From Noviherbaspirillum aerium (GTDB lineage: Bacteria; Pseudomonadota; Gammaproteobacteria; Burkholderiales; Burkholderiaceae_D): a DNA stretch of 64,000 nt. The DNA lies in contig NZ_VFAH01000002.1 in assembly GCF_008929045.1 (NCBI RefSeq), positions 248,001 through 312,000 of the forward strand, given 5' to 3'. Of this stretch, positions 25,720 through 35,783 are shown one piece after another. How positions within the stretch are numbered: the first letter of the stretch is position 1; the number at the start of each line of letters is the position of its first letter. Position numbers and translations under genes: made by a program. A model generated the notes under the pieces. It was not told the origin of the DNA. It worked only from the letters and a program-made list of their open reading frames with translations, and made no database searches.

Positions 25720-26184
25720 TCACTCGACCTCAGCGCAAAGTTCAAGCTCCACGCACGCACCCAAGGGAATTTGGATGACGCCGAATGCTGAACGGGCATG
25801 CCTTCCCGCATCGCCGAAAATCTCATTGAACAGTTCGGAAGCGCCATTTGTCACCAAATGCTGTTCGGTAAAATCCGGTGTCGAGTTTACCATGCTCACC
25901 AGCCTAACGATCCGCCGGACGTGGTTCAGGTCACCAATATGGGCATGCAGGGTGGCCAGCAAATCGATGGCTACCGAGCGTGCCGCCATGCGCCCCTCTT
26001 CTGTCGTCATAGTTGCACCGAGCTTGCCGCTCCATGCGAAGCCATTTTTCTTTGCAATGTGGCCCGACAAGTACACAAGTTTGCCGCTGTCGGCGGCCAT
26101 GACATAGGCCGCCGCAGGCGCGCCTGAGGGCGGCAATTCAATGCGAAGCTCCTTCAAGCGTGCATAGATATCATTATGATTCAT
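25720..26184 (-). CDS. RidA-family (Rid/YjgF/UK114) protein
   Basis: 154 aa from ATG 26184. Rid fold: LVYLSGHIAKKNG, VAIDLLATLHAHIGDLNHV, RIVRLVSMVNSTPDFTEQHL, LFNEIFGDAGRHARSAFGV, IPLGACVELELCAEV. The usual catalytic Arg of RidA (…ARAAV.V..LP) is represented by HARSAFGV, so an Arg is present. Rid proteins hydrolyse reactive enamines/imines. Subfamilies linked to catabolic operons act on pathway-specific imines. It lies between the creatininase-family and thioredoxin-like genes. Confidence 0.85.
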   Translation of the reverse strand: MNHNDIYARLKELRIELPPSGAPAAAYVMAADSGKLVYLSGHIAKKNGFAWSGKLGATMTTEEGRMAARSVAIDLLATLHAHIGDLNHVRRIVRLVSMVNSTPDFTEQHLVTNGASELFNEIFGDAGRHARSAFGVIQIPLGACVELELCAEVE

Positions 26185-26260
26185 GGGGTTTCCAGATAAG
26201 GGTGCGTCGGACCGTCCTGCTCGGTGCCTGCGTCGATTGCACGCAGGCGGACCAGGAACA

Positions 26261-27010
26261 TCATGCCGGGACCGGCTCATCGATGAAGGCTTCCAGTTCC
26301 TTTACCAGGCTTTGCGCTGCGAGCCTGACTAGCGCCTCGCCTTTTTCAGGAGTGGCTTGTCCAGGATTGGAACCGACACGGCCGTCAGGGAAGCGGCTCC
26401 GGAATTCAAGCGCCTCGCGAATGGGTCCGGACGGTGCGATTGGCGGTGCATAGTCGGCCGATTTGCGCGCGGAGGGAAACGCCCACTCGGTGACGGCAAT
26501 TTCGGACGGCGTGGCGTGAGCGCCGTGCCCGGTCGGGAATTGTTCCCGCGCCAGTTCGCCGACGCCCGGCAGGTCCCACCAGTTGCTCAATTTCAGCGCA
26601 TAGCCGGCGCGGCGCCTGGCGAAACTGGCTTCGGCATACACTTCGGCGAACGCCGCTTCGATGGAGGCAATATTGCCGCCATGGCCGTTCAGGAAAAAAA
26701 TCTTCTCGAAACCATGTCCCGCCAATGAGCGAATCCAGTCACCGATGGCGGCGATGAAGGTGGACGGCCGCAGTGAAATGGTTCCCGGGAAGGCAAGATG
26801 ATGCTGCGCCATGCCGATGTTGAAGGTAGGAGCGACCAGGATGTCGGCCGCTTTCTCCGCTTCCTGCGCGATGATTTGCGGACATAGCCAGTCAGTGCCA
26901 AGCAGTCCGGTGGGACCGTGCTGCTCATTGGATCCGATCGGCACGACGATGGCGCGGCTGCGCTTCAGATACTGTTCCACTTCGGCCCAGGTAGATAGAT
27001 GTAATAACAT
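26261..27010 (-). CDS. Creatininase-family amidohydrolase
   Basis: 249 aa, with GGAGCAATAATC before the ATG. It has the metal-binding signature of the creatininase fold: PIGSNEQHGPTGLLGTDW (Glu, His, Asp), HHLAFPGTISL, FFLNGHGGN and AHATPSEIAVTE (Glu). Members open cyclic amides or process formamides in cofactor and catabolic pathways. Substrate unknown. It is in line with MFS (70-bp gap upstream) and RidA (76-bp gap downstream). Confidence 0.9.
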   Translation of the reverse strand: MLLHLSTWAEVEQYLKRSRAIVVPIGSNEQHGPTGLLGTDWLCPQIIAQEAEKAADILVAPTFNIGMAQHHLAFPGTISLRPSTFIAAIGDWIRSLAGHGFEKIFFLNGHGGNIASIEAAFAEVYAEASFARRRAGYALKLSNWWDLPGVGELAREQFPTGHGAHATPSEIAVTEWAFPSARKSADYAPPIAPSGPIREALEFRSRFPDGRVGSNPGQATPEKGEALVRLAAQSLVKELEAFIDEPVPA

Positions 27011-27080
27011 GATTATTGCTCCTTGATGATTCGGCTTTGCCTGAGCCGTACGATAGATATAGGTAGTGAACCGGGTGACG

Positions 27081-28367
27081 TTACGGCTGCATCGGACGCT
27101 TGCTAGCCAGGATGATTAACGATGCGGCAATCGGCAGCATGGCAATCACCAGGACGCCGAGGTGAAGGCTTCCGCTGGCGGTCTTGGCCCATCCAATGAT
27201 CGCTGGTCCCCAGAAGCCGCCGGACAGGCCGATCGTGTTGATAAGCGCAATCCCGCCGGCAGCCGCCGGTCCCTTGACATATTCGGACGGCATCGCCCAG
27301 AACACGGTATAGGCCATCCAAAAACAGGAGGTGGCAAGCGTTAGCAGAATGAGCGAAACAACGAGATTGCCATCCACCAAGGTGGTCGCGGCCAGCAGCA
27401 GGCCGCCCGCGGCCGCCGGCACCGCGCTGTGAAAGCGGCGCTCTCCTACCTGGTCGGAGCGGCGGCCCATGACATACATGGCGACCGCAGCGGCGATGTA
27501 AGGTATCGCAGAGTAGCGGCCAAGCTGCACGGTATCGGTGACGCCCTGCGCTGCAATGAAGGAAGGCAGCCAGAAGCTGAGGGCATAGATAGTGGCAATG
27601 ATGCAGAAGTAGGCCGAGGCCAGCACATAGATCTTTGGATTCCTGGCAACGGCCTTGAAGGAATGGCCGTGTGCTGCGCCACAGCTGACTTCGGCTTCGA
27701 GAAGCCGCTTTTCATCACTGGACAGCCAAGTCACGTCTGCTGGCCGGTCCGGCAGAAACTGCCATGCGATGATTCCAAGGAGGACGCAAGGCAAACCCTC
27801 GACCAGGAACATCCATTGCCATCCCGCCAGTCCGGCCGTGCCATTGAGTGCGGTGATGAGCCACGCCGATACCGGGCCGCCGATGATGCCGCCGAGCGGA
27901 CCGGCCAGAAATACCAGTGCGATCGCCCGAGCCATGCGTTGCGGACCGTACCAGCAAGACAAGTAGTAGATCATGCCCGGGGCAAACCCGGCTTCAAAGA
28001 CGCCGAGCAGAAAGCGAAGTGCATAAAACGTGGGCACATCGCGGACGAAGAGCATGCATGCCGAAGTGATACCCCAAAGCACCAGGATCCGGCTGAATGT
28101 TTTCCTGGCTCCCACTCGGGGCAGCATCAGGTTGCTCGGTATCTCGAACAGGACGTATCCGATGAAAAATATCCCTGCGCCCACGCCATAGGCGGCGTCA
28201 GACAATCCAAGGTCGGCTTGCATTTGAAATTTGGCGAAGCCTACGTTAACCCGGTCGAGATATGCAAACAGGTAACAGATCAGCAGAAAGGGCAGCAACC
28301 GCCAGTTGATCTTGCTATAGAGAGCCGGGACGTCATTTCCTGCGACTGTGGTGGGTATGGCTAACAT
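27081..28367 (-). CDS. MFS transporter, anion:cation symporter type
   Basis: 428 aa from ATG 28367 (AAGGAGATACGC). It has 12 transmembrane helices. KINWRLLPFLLICYLFAYLDRVNVGFAKFQM is the N-terminal hallmark of the ACS (phthalate/tartrate/4-hydroxyphenylacetate) MFS subfamily, followed by GVGAGIFFIGYVLFEIPSNL and RFLLGVFEAGFAPGMIYYL. It imports an organic anion, probably the cluster's substrate. It is first in the minus-strand run and divergent from the LysR gene (166 bp between starts). Confidence 0.9.
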   Translation of the reverse strand: MLAIPTTVAGNDVPALYSKINWRLLPFLLICYLFAYLDRVNVGFAKFQMQADLGLSDAAYGVGAGIFFIGYVLFEIPSNLMLPRVGARKTFSRILVLWGITSACMLFVRDVPTFYALRFLLGVFEAGFAPGMIYYLSCWYGPQRMARAIALVFLAGPLGGIIGGPVSAWLITALNGTAGLAGWQWMFLVEGLPCVLLGIIAWQFLPDRPADVTWLSSDEKRLLEAEVSCGAAHGHSFKAVARNPKIYVLASAYFCIIATIYALSFWLPSFIAAQGVTDTVQLGRYSAIPYIAAAVAMYVMGRRSDQVGERRFHSAVPAAAGGLLLAATTLVDGNLVVSLILLTLATSCFWMAYTVFWAMPSEYVKGPAAAGGIALINTIGLSGGFWGPAIIGWAKTASGSLHLGVLVIAMLPIAASLIILASKRPMQP

Positions 28368-28533
28368 GCGTATCTCCTTGTGAATCGGTCGATTGTTATT
28401 GTTGTGTGAACCGATGATGCCACTACGGATTGCCCACACCAAGAGCAACTAAGTTCACACTTCGTTCTTTTTTGGGCAACACAAAGCAGGTTTGCGTATC
28501 ATGTTGATATGGCAAGCACCAAGGAGGATGGAA

Positions 28534-29451
28534 ATGCGAGAAATCAGTCAGCAACGCCTGAGGTATTTTCGCGAAGTGGTCATGCATGGTTCGATTCGCA
28601 GGGCCGCAGACAGCCTCAACACGTCGCCTTCCGTGATCACCCGCCAGATTAAGCTGCTTGAGGAAGAGCTCGATACCGCCCTCTTCGAACGCGAAGCCCG
28701 TGGCGTCAAGCCGACGGCGGCTGCGGCCCATCTGTTGGAGTTCTGGCATGGTTACCGGTCACACCAGGAAAAACTCGAAGACCAGCTGCATTTGCTGAAG
28801 GGGTTGCAGCAAGGCGAAGTCAAGCTTGTATTGAGCGAGGGCTATGTGGATCCGCTCGTCAACGAGGTACTCGCGCCATTTTGTGCCCGCTACCCCAAGC
28901 TCCAGATCAGCATGACCATCCTGCCGGTAGACGATGTGCTTAATGAAGTCGCGGAGAGCCGAGCGCATATCGGGCTTGCTTATAACCCGCCACCGCATCC
29001 ACGCATCGAGTACAAGGCAAGCGCAGCGCAGCCTGTTGTCTTGCTGTTGCGGCCTGATCATCCATTAGCGGTACGGGGCGGTGCTGCCAGCATCGAAGAT
29101 CTGCTGTCGTTCCCGCTTGCAATCATGCCCGCCACATTCGGAATTGGCCATGCGGCAGCACTGGTGGAGTTTGCAGAGAATATCAAGCTGCGCCCTACCC
29201 TGGTCACCAATTCGCTTACGGCTTTGAAGCAGTTAGTCGCCTATGATAACTTCATGACGCTGATTGGGGAATTTGCCGCCTATCGGGAAATTGCGTCGGG
29301 AGATCTTGCCGTTGTACCGATCGATCATCCCTTGTTCAAAGCTACCCATGCGCGGCTTCTCGTAAAGTCCGGCAGGCCGCTTCCGGCTGCTGCAATGGAG
29401 CTGCTCAACTACATTTTGCAACGGATGGCGATGTTCGGTGTTCCAGCCTGA
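28534..29451 (+). CDS. LysR-family regulator
   Basis: 305 aa from ATG 28534 (AAGGAGG 9 nt upstream; the ATG at 28528 is too close). N-terminal winged helix: [50 protein letters not shown] periplasmic-binding-like effector domain follows ([20 protein letters not shown]...). It is divergent from the MFS/creatininase/RidA/thioredoxin-like genes and probably activates them in response to the substrate. Confidence 0.9.
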   Translation: MREISQQRLRYFREVVMHGSIRRAADSLNTSPSVITRQIKLLEEELDTALFEREARGVKPTAAAAHLLEFWHGYRSHQEKLEDQLHLLKGLQQGEVKLVLSEGYVDPLVNEVLAPFCARYPKLQISMTILPVDDVLNEVAESRAHIGLAYNPPPHPRIEYKASAAQPVVLLLRPDHPLAVRGGAASIEDLLSFPLAIMPATFGIGHAAALVEFAENIKLRPTLVTNSLTALKQLVAYDNFMTLIGEFAAYREIASGDLAVVPIDHPLFKATHARLLVKSGRPLPAAAMELLNYILQRMAMFGVPA

Positions 29452-29586
29452 AACGTCGCCGGCCCACGCCTAAGGCAATGGCGACCTGACCTTAGGTTTG
29501 CGAGGGAAAGCCCGTGCTTCTCTTCCATGGGCAACTGATGTGCCCGGATTATAAAATAGCTTGAATACGGCATCATGCGGTTCCGC

Positions 29587-29815
29587 TAGAGCGTTTACAC
29601 GCCGACTTGCCATAGCCGGAATGGCGAATGTATCGCTCAAACTCATCCGGAGCGAAGTCGTCAATTAGTTTTCCGATGAACGACCGTAGCTCTGCGACCG
29701 TGCGTTTGGCTGCTTTCTTAAGATAAGTTCTCATCCTGGAGAACACCTGTTCAATGGGATTGAGGTCCGGACTGTACGGTGGCAGGAAGCGCAATTGTGC
29801 CTCAGCCACCGTCAA
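29587..29815 (-). mobile_element. IS630-family transposase remnant
   Basis: The minus strand encodes LRFLPPYSPDLNPIEQVFSR, then MRTYLKKAAKRTVAELRSFIG and ERYIRHSGYGKSA. This is the C-terminal end of an IS630/Tc1-mariner-like DDE transposase, whose catalytic Glu is in DLNPIEQ. The catalytic core upstream is lost beyond 29815. The end reads TAGAGCGTTTACACGCC (29587 on), sharing TAGAGCG with MITE-like families A, B and E. Confidence 0.75.
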
Positions 29816-30318
29816 TGCTTCTGCGAATGAAGCCTATGAAGTACGCCTGCACGAGGAAGTCACGCCACAGGCGGCGAAAAGGAACCCGCTAGACCGCCCC
29901 GGCACGTTGGCTCATGACCTGCCGTGAGGCTTGTTCCGACAAGCCTCCTCCGCCAGAGGTGGCTGCACTGCTAGCCTTCCTCACCTCGAGCTACGCAATC
30001 AACCTCTCTGTCCGGATTTAACAAACTGCCGCTCAAACCTTCCAACAACAGAGCTTGTTTGCAATACTCGCAATTGAAGTGCTGATGGATTTTATTTGAC
30101 ACAGAAATAAAAGCTCCCGAGGCATCTCTATGTCGGGGCCTTCTCTCTCTCTATCCGCGAGCTTCCGAAACGGAGCGTGATTCTTTTAAAAGCGGCGGCG
30201 AGATAAGTTGGAGTGCCTGCTGCCCGGTGCAGGATGAGTATTTGATTTTGCCGGTAACGAGCACCAGGCATTAAGATTTCAGAAATGACCATAGGCATCA
30301 CAAGAAACGCTATGATCG
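29816..30318. other. Intergenic, one terminator-like hairpin
   Basis: About 500 bp of apparently decayed sequence. A hairpin CTCCCGA...TCGGGGC followed by a CT-rich tract lies near 30107-30150, an imperfect terminator. No gene fragment could be identified. Confidence 0.35.
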
Positions 30319-31269
30319 CTAAAATTTAGCCGCGATCGCTGCCACTTCCCCAAATGGCAGGCCGGAGCATGACAACGAATGGCGCACGACATCGAGAAAC
30401 GCACGCATGCCGGCCGTCAGGTGGCGGTGCCCGGGATAGTAGACGCTCAAGCCCGGCAACGCAGGAGACCAGTCATCCAGTACCTGTACCAGACGGCCCT
30501 CGTCCAAGGCTGTTCGTACCGACCATTCGCTGACCCACGCCAAACCGGCGCCGAGTTCGGCCGCTCGGATCATCAAATGATAGTCGTCGAAGGTCAATTG
30601 GCCGGCCGGCTCGATGGTCTCCGCCACTCCGTCGCGCTCGAACTCCCAGCGGTACAGGGCGCCGCTGGGCAGGCGCGTGCGAATACATTGGTGGTCGTGC
30701 AAGTCGGCTGGGACCAGCGGCGCCGGACAGCGCCCGAAGTACTCGCGCGCACCCACGACGACGAAGCGTATCGGCGGCGTGCAGGGAACCGCCACCATAT
30801 CCAGCGGCAGATGCTCCACCTGACGGATACCCAGGTCGAAGCCCTCGGCCACGATGTCGACCAATCTCCCGTTTGTCACTAGATCGACCTGCATCTCTGG
30901 ATACTTCGCGACGAACTCGAGCACGATCGGTGCCAGCACCATTTGAGCCGCGCCCTCAGATGTATTAATGCGGATGGTGCCTGAAGGGGTGTCGCGCAGG
31001 GCACTGACGCCGGCGATCGCCTGTTCAATCCGGTCCAGCGCTGGCTTAACTTCAGCGAGGAACTGTTCACACGCTTCGGACGGAGCGACGCTGCGCGTGG
31101 TGCGATTGAATAGACGCACGCCCATACGCGTCTCCAGCGCCGAGATGCTGTGACTGAGGGTCGAAGGCGACATGCCAAGCGCAGCAGCGGCCTTGCGGAA
31201 GCTCCGATGTTCGGCCACGGCGACAACGGCGTTCAGTTCATGCAGAGCAGCTTGTTTCATGGAAGTCAT
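30319..31269 (-). CDS. LysR-family regulator
   Basis: 316 aa from ATG 31269 (MTSMKQ; the ATG at 31260 is also possible). Winged helix: LHELNAVVAVAEHRSFRKAA, SPSTLSHSISALETRMGVRL and NRTTRSVAPSEAC. The effector domain is of the CrgA/DsdC-like type with GLAWVSEWSVRTALDEGRLV. It is divergent from the SDR at 31462 (193 bp between starts) and probably its regulator. Confidence 0.9.
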   Translation of the reverse strand: MTSMKQAALHELNAVVAVAEHRSFRKAAAALGMSPSTLSHSISALETRMGVRLFNRTTRSVAPSEACEQFLAEVKPALDRIEQAIAGVSALRDTPSGTIRINTSEGAAQMVLAPIVLEFVAKYPEMQVDLVTNGRLVDIVAEGFDLGIRQVEHLPLDMVAVPCTPPIRFVVVGAREYFGRCPAPLVPADLHDHQCIRTRLPSGALYRWEFERDGVAETIEPAGQLTFDDYHLMIRAAELGAGLAWVSEWSVRTALDEGRLVQVLDDWSPALPGLSVYYPGHRHLTAGMRAFLDVVRHSLSCSGLPFGEVAAIAAKF

Positions 31270-31461
31270 GCGAACCGGCAAGCCGGGTTGCAAGCATGCA
31301 TTATCACTAGTGCATAAGTATAGCCGCCTCGGGCACGGCATACTGATTATTCGATTCTATTCATTACCTCATGCAATTCGGGACGGATTGTCGGTACGAC
31401 TGCCTCCCCTTACCATTTCTTGGCGCGCGCACCTCATCCCATATGCCAGAAAGGTAACTTC

Positions 31462-32325
31462 ATGAGCAAGACAGTTCTCATCACCGGCTGTTCATCCGGT
31501 TTCGGCCACGCCGCCGCCCTGTACTTTGCCCGTCAGGGCTGGAACGTCATCGCCACAATGCGTGTGCCCAAGGATGGCGGCCCCTTGGCCCGCTTCCCCA
31601 ATATTCTGGTGACCCGTCTCGACGTGCAGGATCCGGACAGCATTACCCGGGCCATCGCCGATGGCATTGAACGCTTCGGCAACATCGACGCGGTCGTGAA
31701 CAATGCCGGCTTCGGCTTGTTCGGCGTGTTCGAGGCGGCCGCCGAAGCAAAGATGCATGAACAGTTCGACGTCAACGTGTTCGGTCTAATGCGCGTGACT
31801 CGTGCCATCTTGCCCCATTTCCGCGCCCGACGTAGCGGCACGATCATCAACATCACTTCCGGTGCCGGCGTGTTCGGCCTGCCGATGATCTCGCTGTACA
31901 CTGCCACCAAGTTCGCGGTGGAAGGCTTCTCCGAATCGCTCAGCTATGAACTGTCGGCGTTGGGCATCGCGGTCAAGATCGTCGAGCCGGGCGGCGTGCT
32001 GGATACTGGCTTCGGTGACCGCAGCGGCTCGGAGTCACAGGAACTGAACCCAATCGCCGACTATGACAACTTCAACGCTGCCGCGGCGAAAATTTTTGCT
32101 AACCTGCGCGGCCAGCGCCTGGCCACAAGCGAGGACGTGGCACGGGTGATCTTCGAAGCCGCAAGCGACGGCAGCAATCGACTGCGCTACGTCGCCACCG
32201 ACGATATCGTGCCGCTGGTGAAGGCGCGTCGAGAGACTACGGAAGACACCTATATGACCATGATGCGCGCACGCTTTCCCGTCGCGGAATGCGAAGGCTG
32301 CGCTGGGAACGCCGATGTAAGGTAA
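31462..32325 (+). CDS. Short-chain dehydrogenase/reductase
   Basis: 287 aa from ATG 31462 (AAAGGTAAC upstream). Classical SDR: TGCSSGFGHAAALYFA cofactor motif, LDVQD, NNAGFG, catalytic Ser in INITSGAGVFG and the YTATK Tyr-Lys pair, then PGG. The C-terminal extension (RRETTEDTYMTMMRARFP) is found in larger SDRs annotated as oxidoreductases of quinone or ketone substrates. NAD(P) preference is uncertain. Function not fixed. Confidence 0.9.
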   Translation: MSKTVLITGCSSGFGHAAALYFARQGWNVIATMRVPKDGGPLARFPNILVTRLDVQDPDSITRAIADGIERFGNIDAVVNNAGFGLFGVFEAAAEAKMHEQFDVNVFGLMRVTRAILPHFRARRSGTIINITSGAGVFGLPMISLYTATKFAVEGFSESLSYELSALGIAVKIVEPGGVLDTGFGDRSGSESQELNPIADYDNFNAAAAKIFANLRGQRLATSEDVARVIFEAASDGSNRLRYVATDDIVPLVKARRETTEDTYMTMMRARFPVAECEGCAGNADVR

Positions 32326-32468
32326 TCGCCGCACCCATTATTGCAGCTCGGCCGACCACTGTCCCGTACGTTGCATGGACGGTGGTCGGCAATGCCGGTG
32401 GCATGGGTGCATTACGCGCACTTGATCGCGGATTACGCCATACAAGAAGCAGCATGCGATCAGTCCCT

Positions 32469-33320
32469 TCAAGTATTCAAAAAGGCTTGAATCAGCCGAT
32501 TGAATACCGCCGAATGCGTAACGTTCATGCCATGGGATGCACCTGTGATGGTTTGTTTGCGCGCGTACTGGATCCAGCTCTCTAGCTTTTCAACGTTGGC
32601 GCGATAGATTCCTGGACTCTTTTCTCCTGCAATCAATAGCGTCTGGCACCTCACCTTAGCTGCTGAGACACGTGTGTAAGCCGGTAATGGATCTCGAAAC
32701 TGCTTTGGAAGCGTGGATGCGTTATCGATTGCCATCGTACGAAAACTGACAGGGCTCTTTCGCCAGACGCCGGGTATGCTAACCGAGTCGACGAAGAGTT
32801 CCACTCCAGCATCAATCTCGCCACTCTCGATCAGCTTGGCCACTTTTACACGAAGGGCATCCGTTGAGACCGGAGATACCGCTTCCTGCGTTGCACCGGT
32901 ATGCAAAGGACCACCCGGATCAGCGAGCGTCAGCGTTTTAACCAGATACGGGTATTCATGCGCCAGATGAAACGCGATGCATCCGCCTCTCGAGTGCCCC
33001 ACAAGATGGACCGGCCCGATATCCATTACCGTGATGAATTCGGCCAGTTCATCGACGTGTGCCCTCCATCCAAACTGTCCTTGTTTGCCGGCATCGGCTG
33101 CGGGCCAATAGTGACTAAGACTGATTGAAATGCAGAAGAAGTGTTGTGAAAGAATGTCTGTTTGACTATTCCAATATCGGTAATCGCAGAGGGAACCGTG
33201 AACAAACACCAGCGGTTCTCCCGATCCGCGAGCAACATATGGAATGGAGATGCCGGATGGAATCGAGGCAAAGCGCAACTCAGAGTTCACAAGGACTGAT
33301 GGGTCGGTTCGGGCATTCAT
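32469..33320 (-). CDS. Alpha/beta hydrolase
   Basis: 283 aa from ATG 33320 (AAAGGAG upstream). Fold motifs: PLVFVHGSLCDYRYW (oxyanion region), nucleophile elbow GHSRGG, acid region in QTLLIAGEKSPGIY and the final His in ITGASHGMNVTHS. No signal peptide. It is divergent from the LysR gene at 33410 (89 bp between starts), so that gene is its probable regulator. Substrate unknown. Confidence 0.88.
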   Translation of the reverse strand: MNARTDPSVLVNSELRFASIPSGISIPYVARGSGEPLVFVHGSLCDYRYWNSQTDILSQHFFCISISLSHYWPAADAGKQGQFGWRAHVDELAEFITVMDIGPVHLVGHSRGGCIAFHLAHEYPYLVKTLTLADPGGPLHTGATQEAVSPVSTDALRVKVAKLIESGEIDAGVELFVDSVSIPGVWRKSPVSFRTMAIDNASTLPKQFRDPLPAYTRVSAAKVRCQTLLIAGEKSPGIYRANVEKLESWIQYARKQTITGASHGMNVTHSAVFNRLIQAFLNT

Positions 33321-33409
33321 AAATAGGCTCCTTTCCGATACTATGCACGACACCGTCATCTAAGAAAATCGCGTAATATTGAACTCACTTATCAATTTAT
33401 CTGATACCA

Positions 33410-34261
33410 ATGAAAGCACTCGATCTGGACGTCCTGACGATGATCGTAGCCGTGGCTGACACGGGAAACATCAGCCGCGCAGCCGAAGTCGTCCATCGCT
33501 CGCAGTCGGCGGTGAGCATGCAGATCAAGACGCTTGAGACTGCGCTCGGCAAGCCGCTTTTCGTACGAGGGTCCAGAAGCGTCATCCCGACACAAGATGG
33601 TGAAGTACTCCTGGCATACGCAAGACGTATGCTCACCCTACGCGATGAAGCATGGGCTGCAGTGGTTCGACCCGACGTCACCGGACGCGTCGTCATTGGT
33701 GTACCCGATGACTACGCGTCATCATTATTGCCCCCGATCCTGAAGAAGTTTTCTGCCATCTATCCGAAAGTGGAAATCCAAGTGGTCGGACTGCCGAGCG
33801 TAGCGCTCGCCCCCATGGTAAAGGATGGAACAGTCGACTTAGTTTGCGGGACCCGTGTAAAGGGCTTGTCGGGAGAGTTCATCCGGTTCGAGCCCATGGT
33901 CTGGGCAGCGGCACCGAGTGCACATGACATTTGGCGCGAGAGACCGCTTCCAATTGCTGTTTTTTTGTCTGGCAGCGTTGCGAGGGAAAATGCGATCCGT
34001 AGTCTAGAGCGAGCGAAAATCGGCTATCGGACTTCTTACGAGAGTCCAAGCCTGCTTGGACTGCTCAGCATGGTCGACGCCGGCTTGGCAGTGGCCCCTC
34101 TCGCGCGGTGTGCTGTTCCGGCTCACCTTACCTTGCTCGGCCAAGCACAGGAATTGCCAGAAATTGCCCCGCTGGAGGTCATCCTCGCCCGAAGCGCCAA
34201 ATCCAACCGTCCGCCATGTGACTTTCTCGCCGAAAAGATCATGTCAGAGTTACGGCGCTAA
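33410..34261 (+). CDS. LysR-family regulator
   Basis: 283 aa. DNA-binding end: LDVLTMIVAVADTGNISRAA, RSQSAVSMQIKTLETALGKP, FVRGSRSVIPTQDGE. The effector domain is somewhat short (VVIGVPDDYASSLLPPILKK...). It probably controls the divergent alpha/beta hydrolase. Confidence 0.9.
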   Translation: MKALDLDVLTMIVAVADTGNISRAAEVVHRSQSAVSMQIKTLETALGKPLFVRGSRSVIPTQDGEVLLAYARRMLTLRDEAWAAVVRPDVTGRVVIGVPDDYASSLLPPILKKFSAIYPKVEIQVVGLPSVALAPMVKDGTVDLVCGTRVKGLSGEFIRFEPMVWAAAPSAHDIWRERPLPIAVFLSGSVARENAIRSLERAKIGYRTSYESPSLLGLLSMVDAGLAVAPLARCAVPAHLTLLGQAQELPEIAPLEVILARSAKSNRPPCDFLAEKIMSELRR

Positions 34262-34740
34262 CCGATTTTCCCCGGTGCGAGAAAAAGAATTAGAGTTCAT
34301 TGCATAAACACTTCCGCAGCAAGGTGATGAAGCAATGAAGATATACGGAACTGGTTAAAGGCTGATTGTACGACTCGCATCGAGCAAGAATGCGTCGGCA
34401 CTTGTTAAGCCTGGCAGATAGGCGTTCTAACCGGGACGTGAAAACACTTATGGAATATGTTGGCTGGAAGGATGTCCGTTCAGCCATGCGTTATGTCGAG
34501 ACTGCCGCCCCTTCGCACGGCACCGTAACAGTGAAATGTTGGCGCTCGATTCCCGGAAATGCGCGGCTGGATCCAACTTGACAGCGATCTCTTTTGTCTT
34601 TTTCGGATTAACGTTCCATAGTGCCTCGGAAGGGTATCGAGTGACATTCAATTAGCGTCAAAAACGATAAGAGACTACTTAAGGCCCGCCTGCTGATTCC
34701 GATCAAATCGGAAATCGAAAAAAAGCCGGGTAATTTCCCT
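34262..34740. other. Intergenic with integrase debris
   Basis: About 480 bp between convergent LysR genes. Apart from the recombinase fragment listed next nothing is recognisable. A CCGAT/ATCGG hairpin near 34697-34715 has no T-run on its exit side. Confidence 0.35.
34405..34520 (+). pseudogene. Tyrosine-recombinase C-terminal fragment
   Basis: The frame around 34410-34515 reads SNRDVKTLMEYVGWKDVRSA then MRYVETAAP. It matches the end of phage-type integrases (GW/H-KSV-x-AMRYVE, with the catalytic Tyr). The catalytic Arg-His core upstream is absent. This indicates a past integration event. Confidence 0.5.
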
Positions 34741-35676
34741 TCAAAACTTTCTCTTGCCAAGAGTGGCCCGAGGGGCCTTCGATGCCATCAGATCATATAA
34801 AACCTGCGCGGCCGGAGACAACTTGCTAGTTTTGCGAGTAATCAATGCCAAAGTTCGAGAAACCACCGGCCTAACGAGCGGGATTATTTTCAACTGGGGA
34901 TATGCTCCTTCCTGCATTGCCAAGCTTGGTACGACGGCCGCGGCGACACCTTTGGCCACCAGCCCCACAGCGGTCGAGCTTCGTTGTACTTTGTATTGCA
35001 CATGCAAAGCCAGCTTGGCGGCGGAACCTGCCAAGCTGCTATCACTAAGCAAGCCATCGAGTAACGACTGGTTCCCACCGACCCTGCCAGCGAAGATCAG
35101 CGGGTGACTGACCAAACTGGCCCAGTTGAGCGTGGTATGCACTGCCAAAGGATGATCATCGCGGCAGATTAGGACAAAACGGTCTTCTAGCAAAGCAGTA
35201 GAGATAAGATCAGGATGGTGTGGTGTCGCGAGATTGATGCCGAACTCCGCTTCCCGCCTCAATACGGCTTGCTCCACACCAAATGACGAATGATCCAGGA
35301 TCTGGATGCGGTTCTCCGGATAAAGCGTCGAATATTCATGAATGATTGCGGGCAGATATTGAATACCCACGGTAGGCACGCACGCTACGGAGACATCGCC
35401 TCGATGCGCCTTCCCGGTCTCTCTTATTTCGGTTAGCGCGGTAGAAAGCTCTTCCAGCAGGCGTCGCGCTCGCGGGAGAAAATCCTCGCCTATTCCAGTG
35501 AGACTTACTGATCGAGTCGTTCTTTCCACCAGCGTCACACCAAGAAATTTCTCAAGGTTACGCAATCGTTGCGTCACTGCAGTCTGGGTAACGTTCAGCG
35601 TATTGGCCGCCTTTTGGAAGCCGCCATGATCAGCGATGGCCACAAAAGCTTCCACACCGAGAATATCGATTTTCAT
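34741..35676 (-). CDS. LysR-family regulator, likely of the ChrA pair
   Basis: 311 aa. Winged helix: ILGVEAFVAIADHGGFQKAA, TQTAVTQRLRNLEKFLGVTL, ERTTRSVSLTGIGEDFLPRA. The effector domain carries VACVPTVGIQYLPAIIHEYS. It is divergent from the chromate-transporter-family genes (107 bp between starts), so it probably controls them. Confidence 0.9.
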   Translation of the reverse strand: MKIDILGVEAFVAIADHGGFQKAANTLNVTQTAVTQRLRNLEKFLGVTLVERTTRSVSLTGIGEDFLPRARRLLEELSTALTEIRETGKAHRGDVSVACVPTVGIQYLPAIIHEYSTLYPENRIQILDHSSFGVEQAVLRREAEFGINLATPHHPDLISTALLEDRFVLICRDDHPLAVHTTLNWASLVSHPLIFAGRVGGNQSLLDGLLSDSSLAGSAAKLALHVQYKVQRSSTAVGLVAKGVAAAVVPSLAMQEGAYPQLKIIPLVRPVVSRTLALITRKTSKLSPAAQVLYDLMASKAPRATLGKRKF

Positions 35677-35783
35677 AAGAAAATTGAATCAATCCGCATA
35701 ATAAATTCATTTTACTCCGCAAATGCAGTGCTATATCGTCTCAATGACGACACTATCTGTACACATACACGCCAACCCTACAA

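Noticed and set aside
29587-29815. Intact IS630 insertion sequence
   Set aside because: Only the C-terminal 75-80 codons of the transposase remain and a second terminal repeat was not found.
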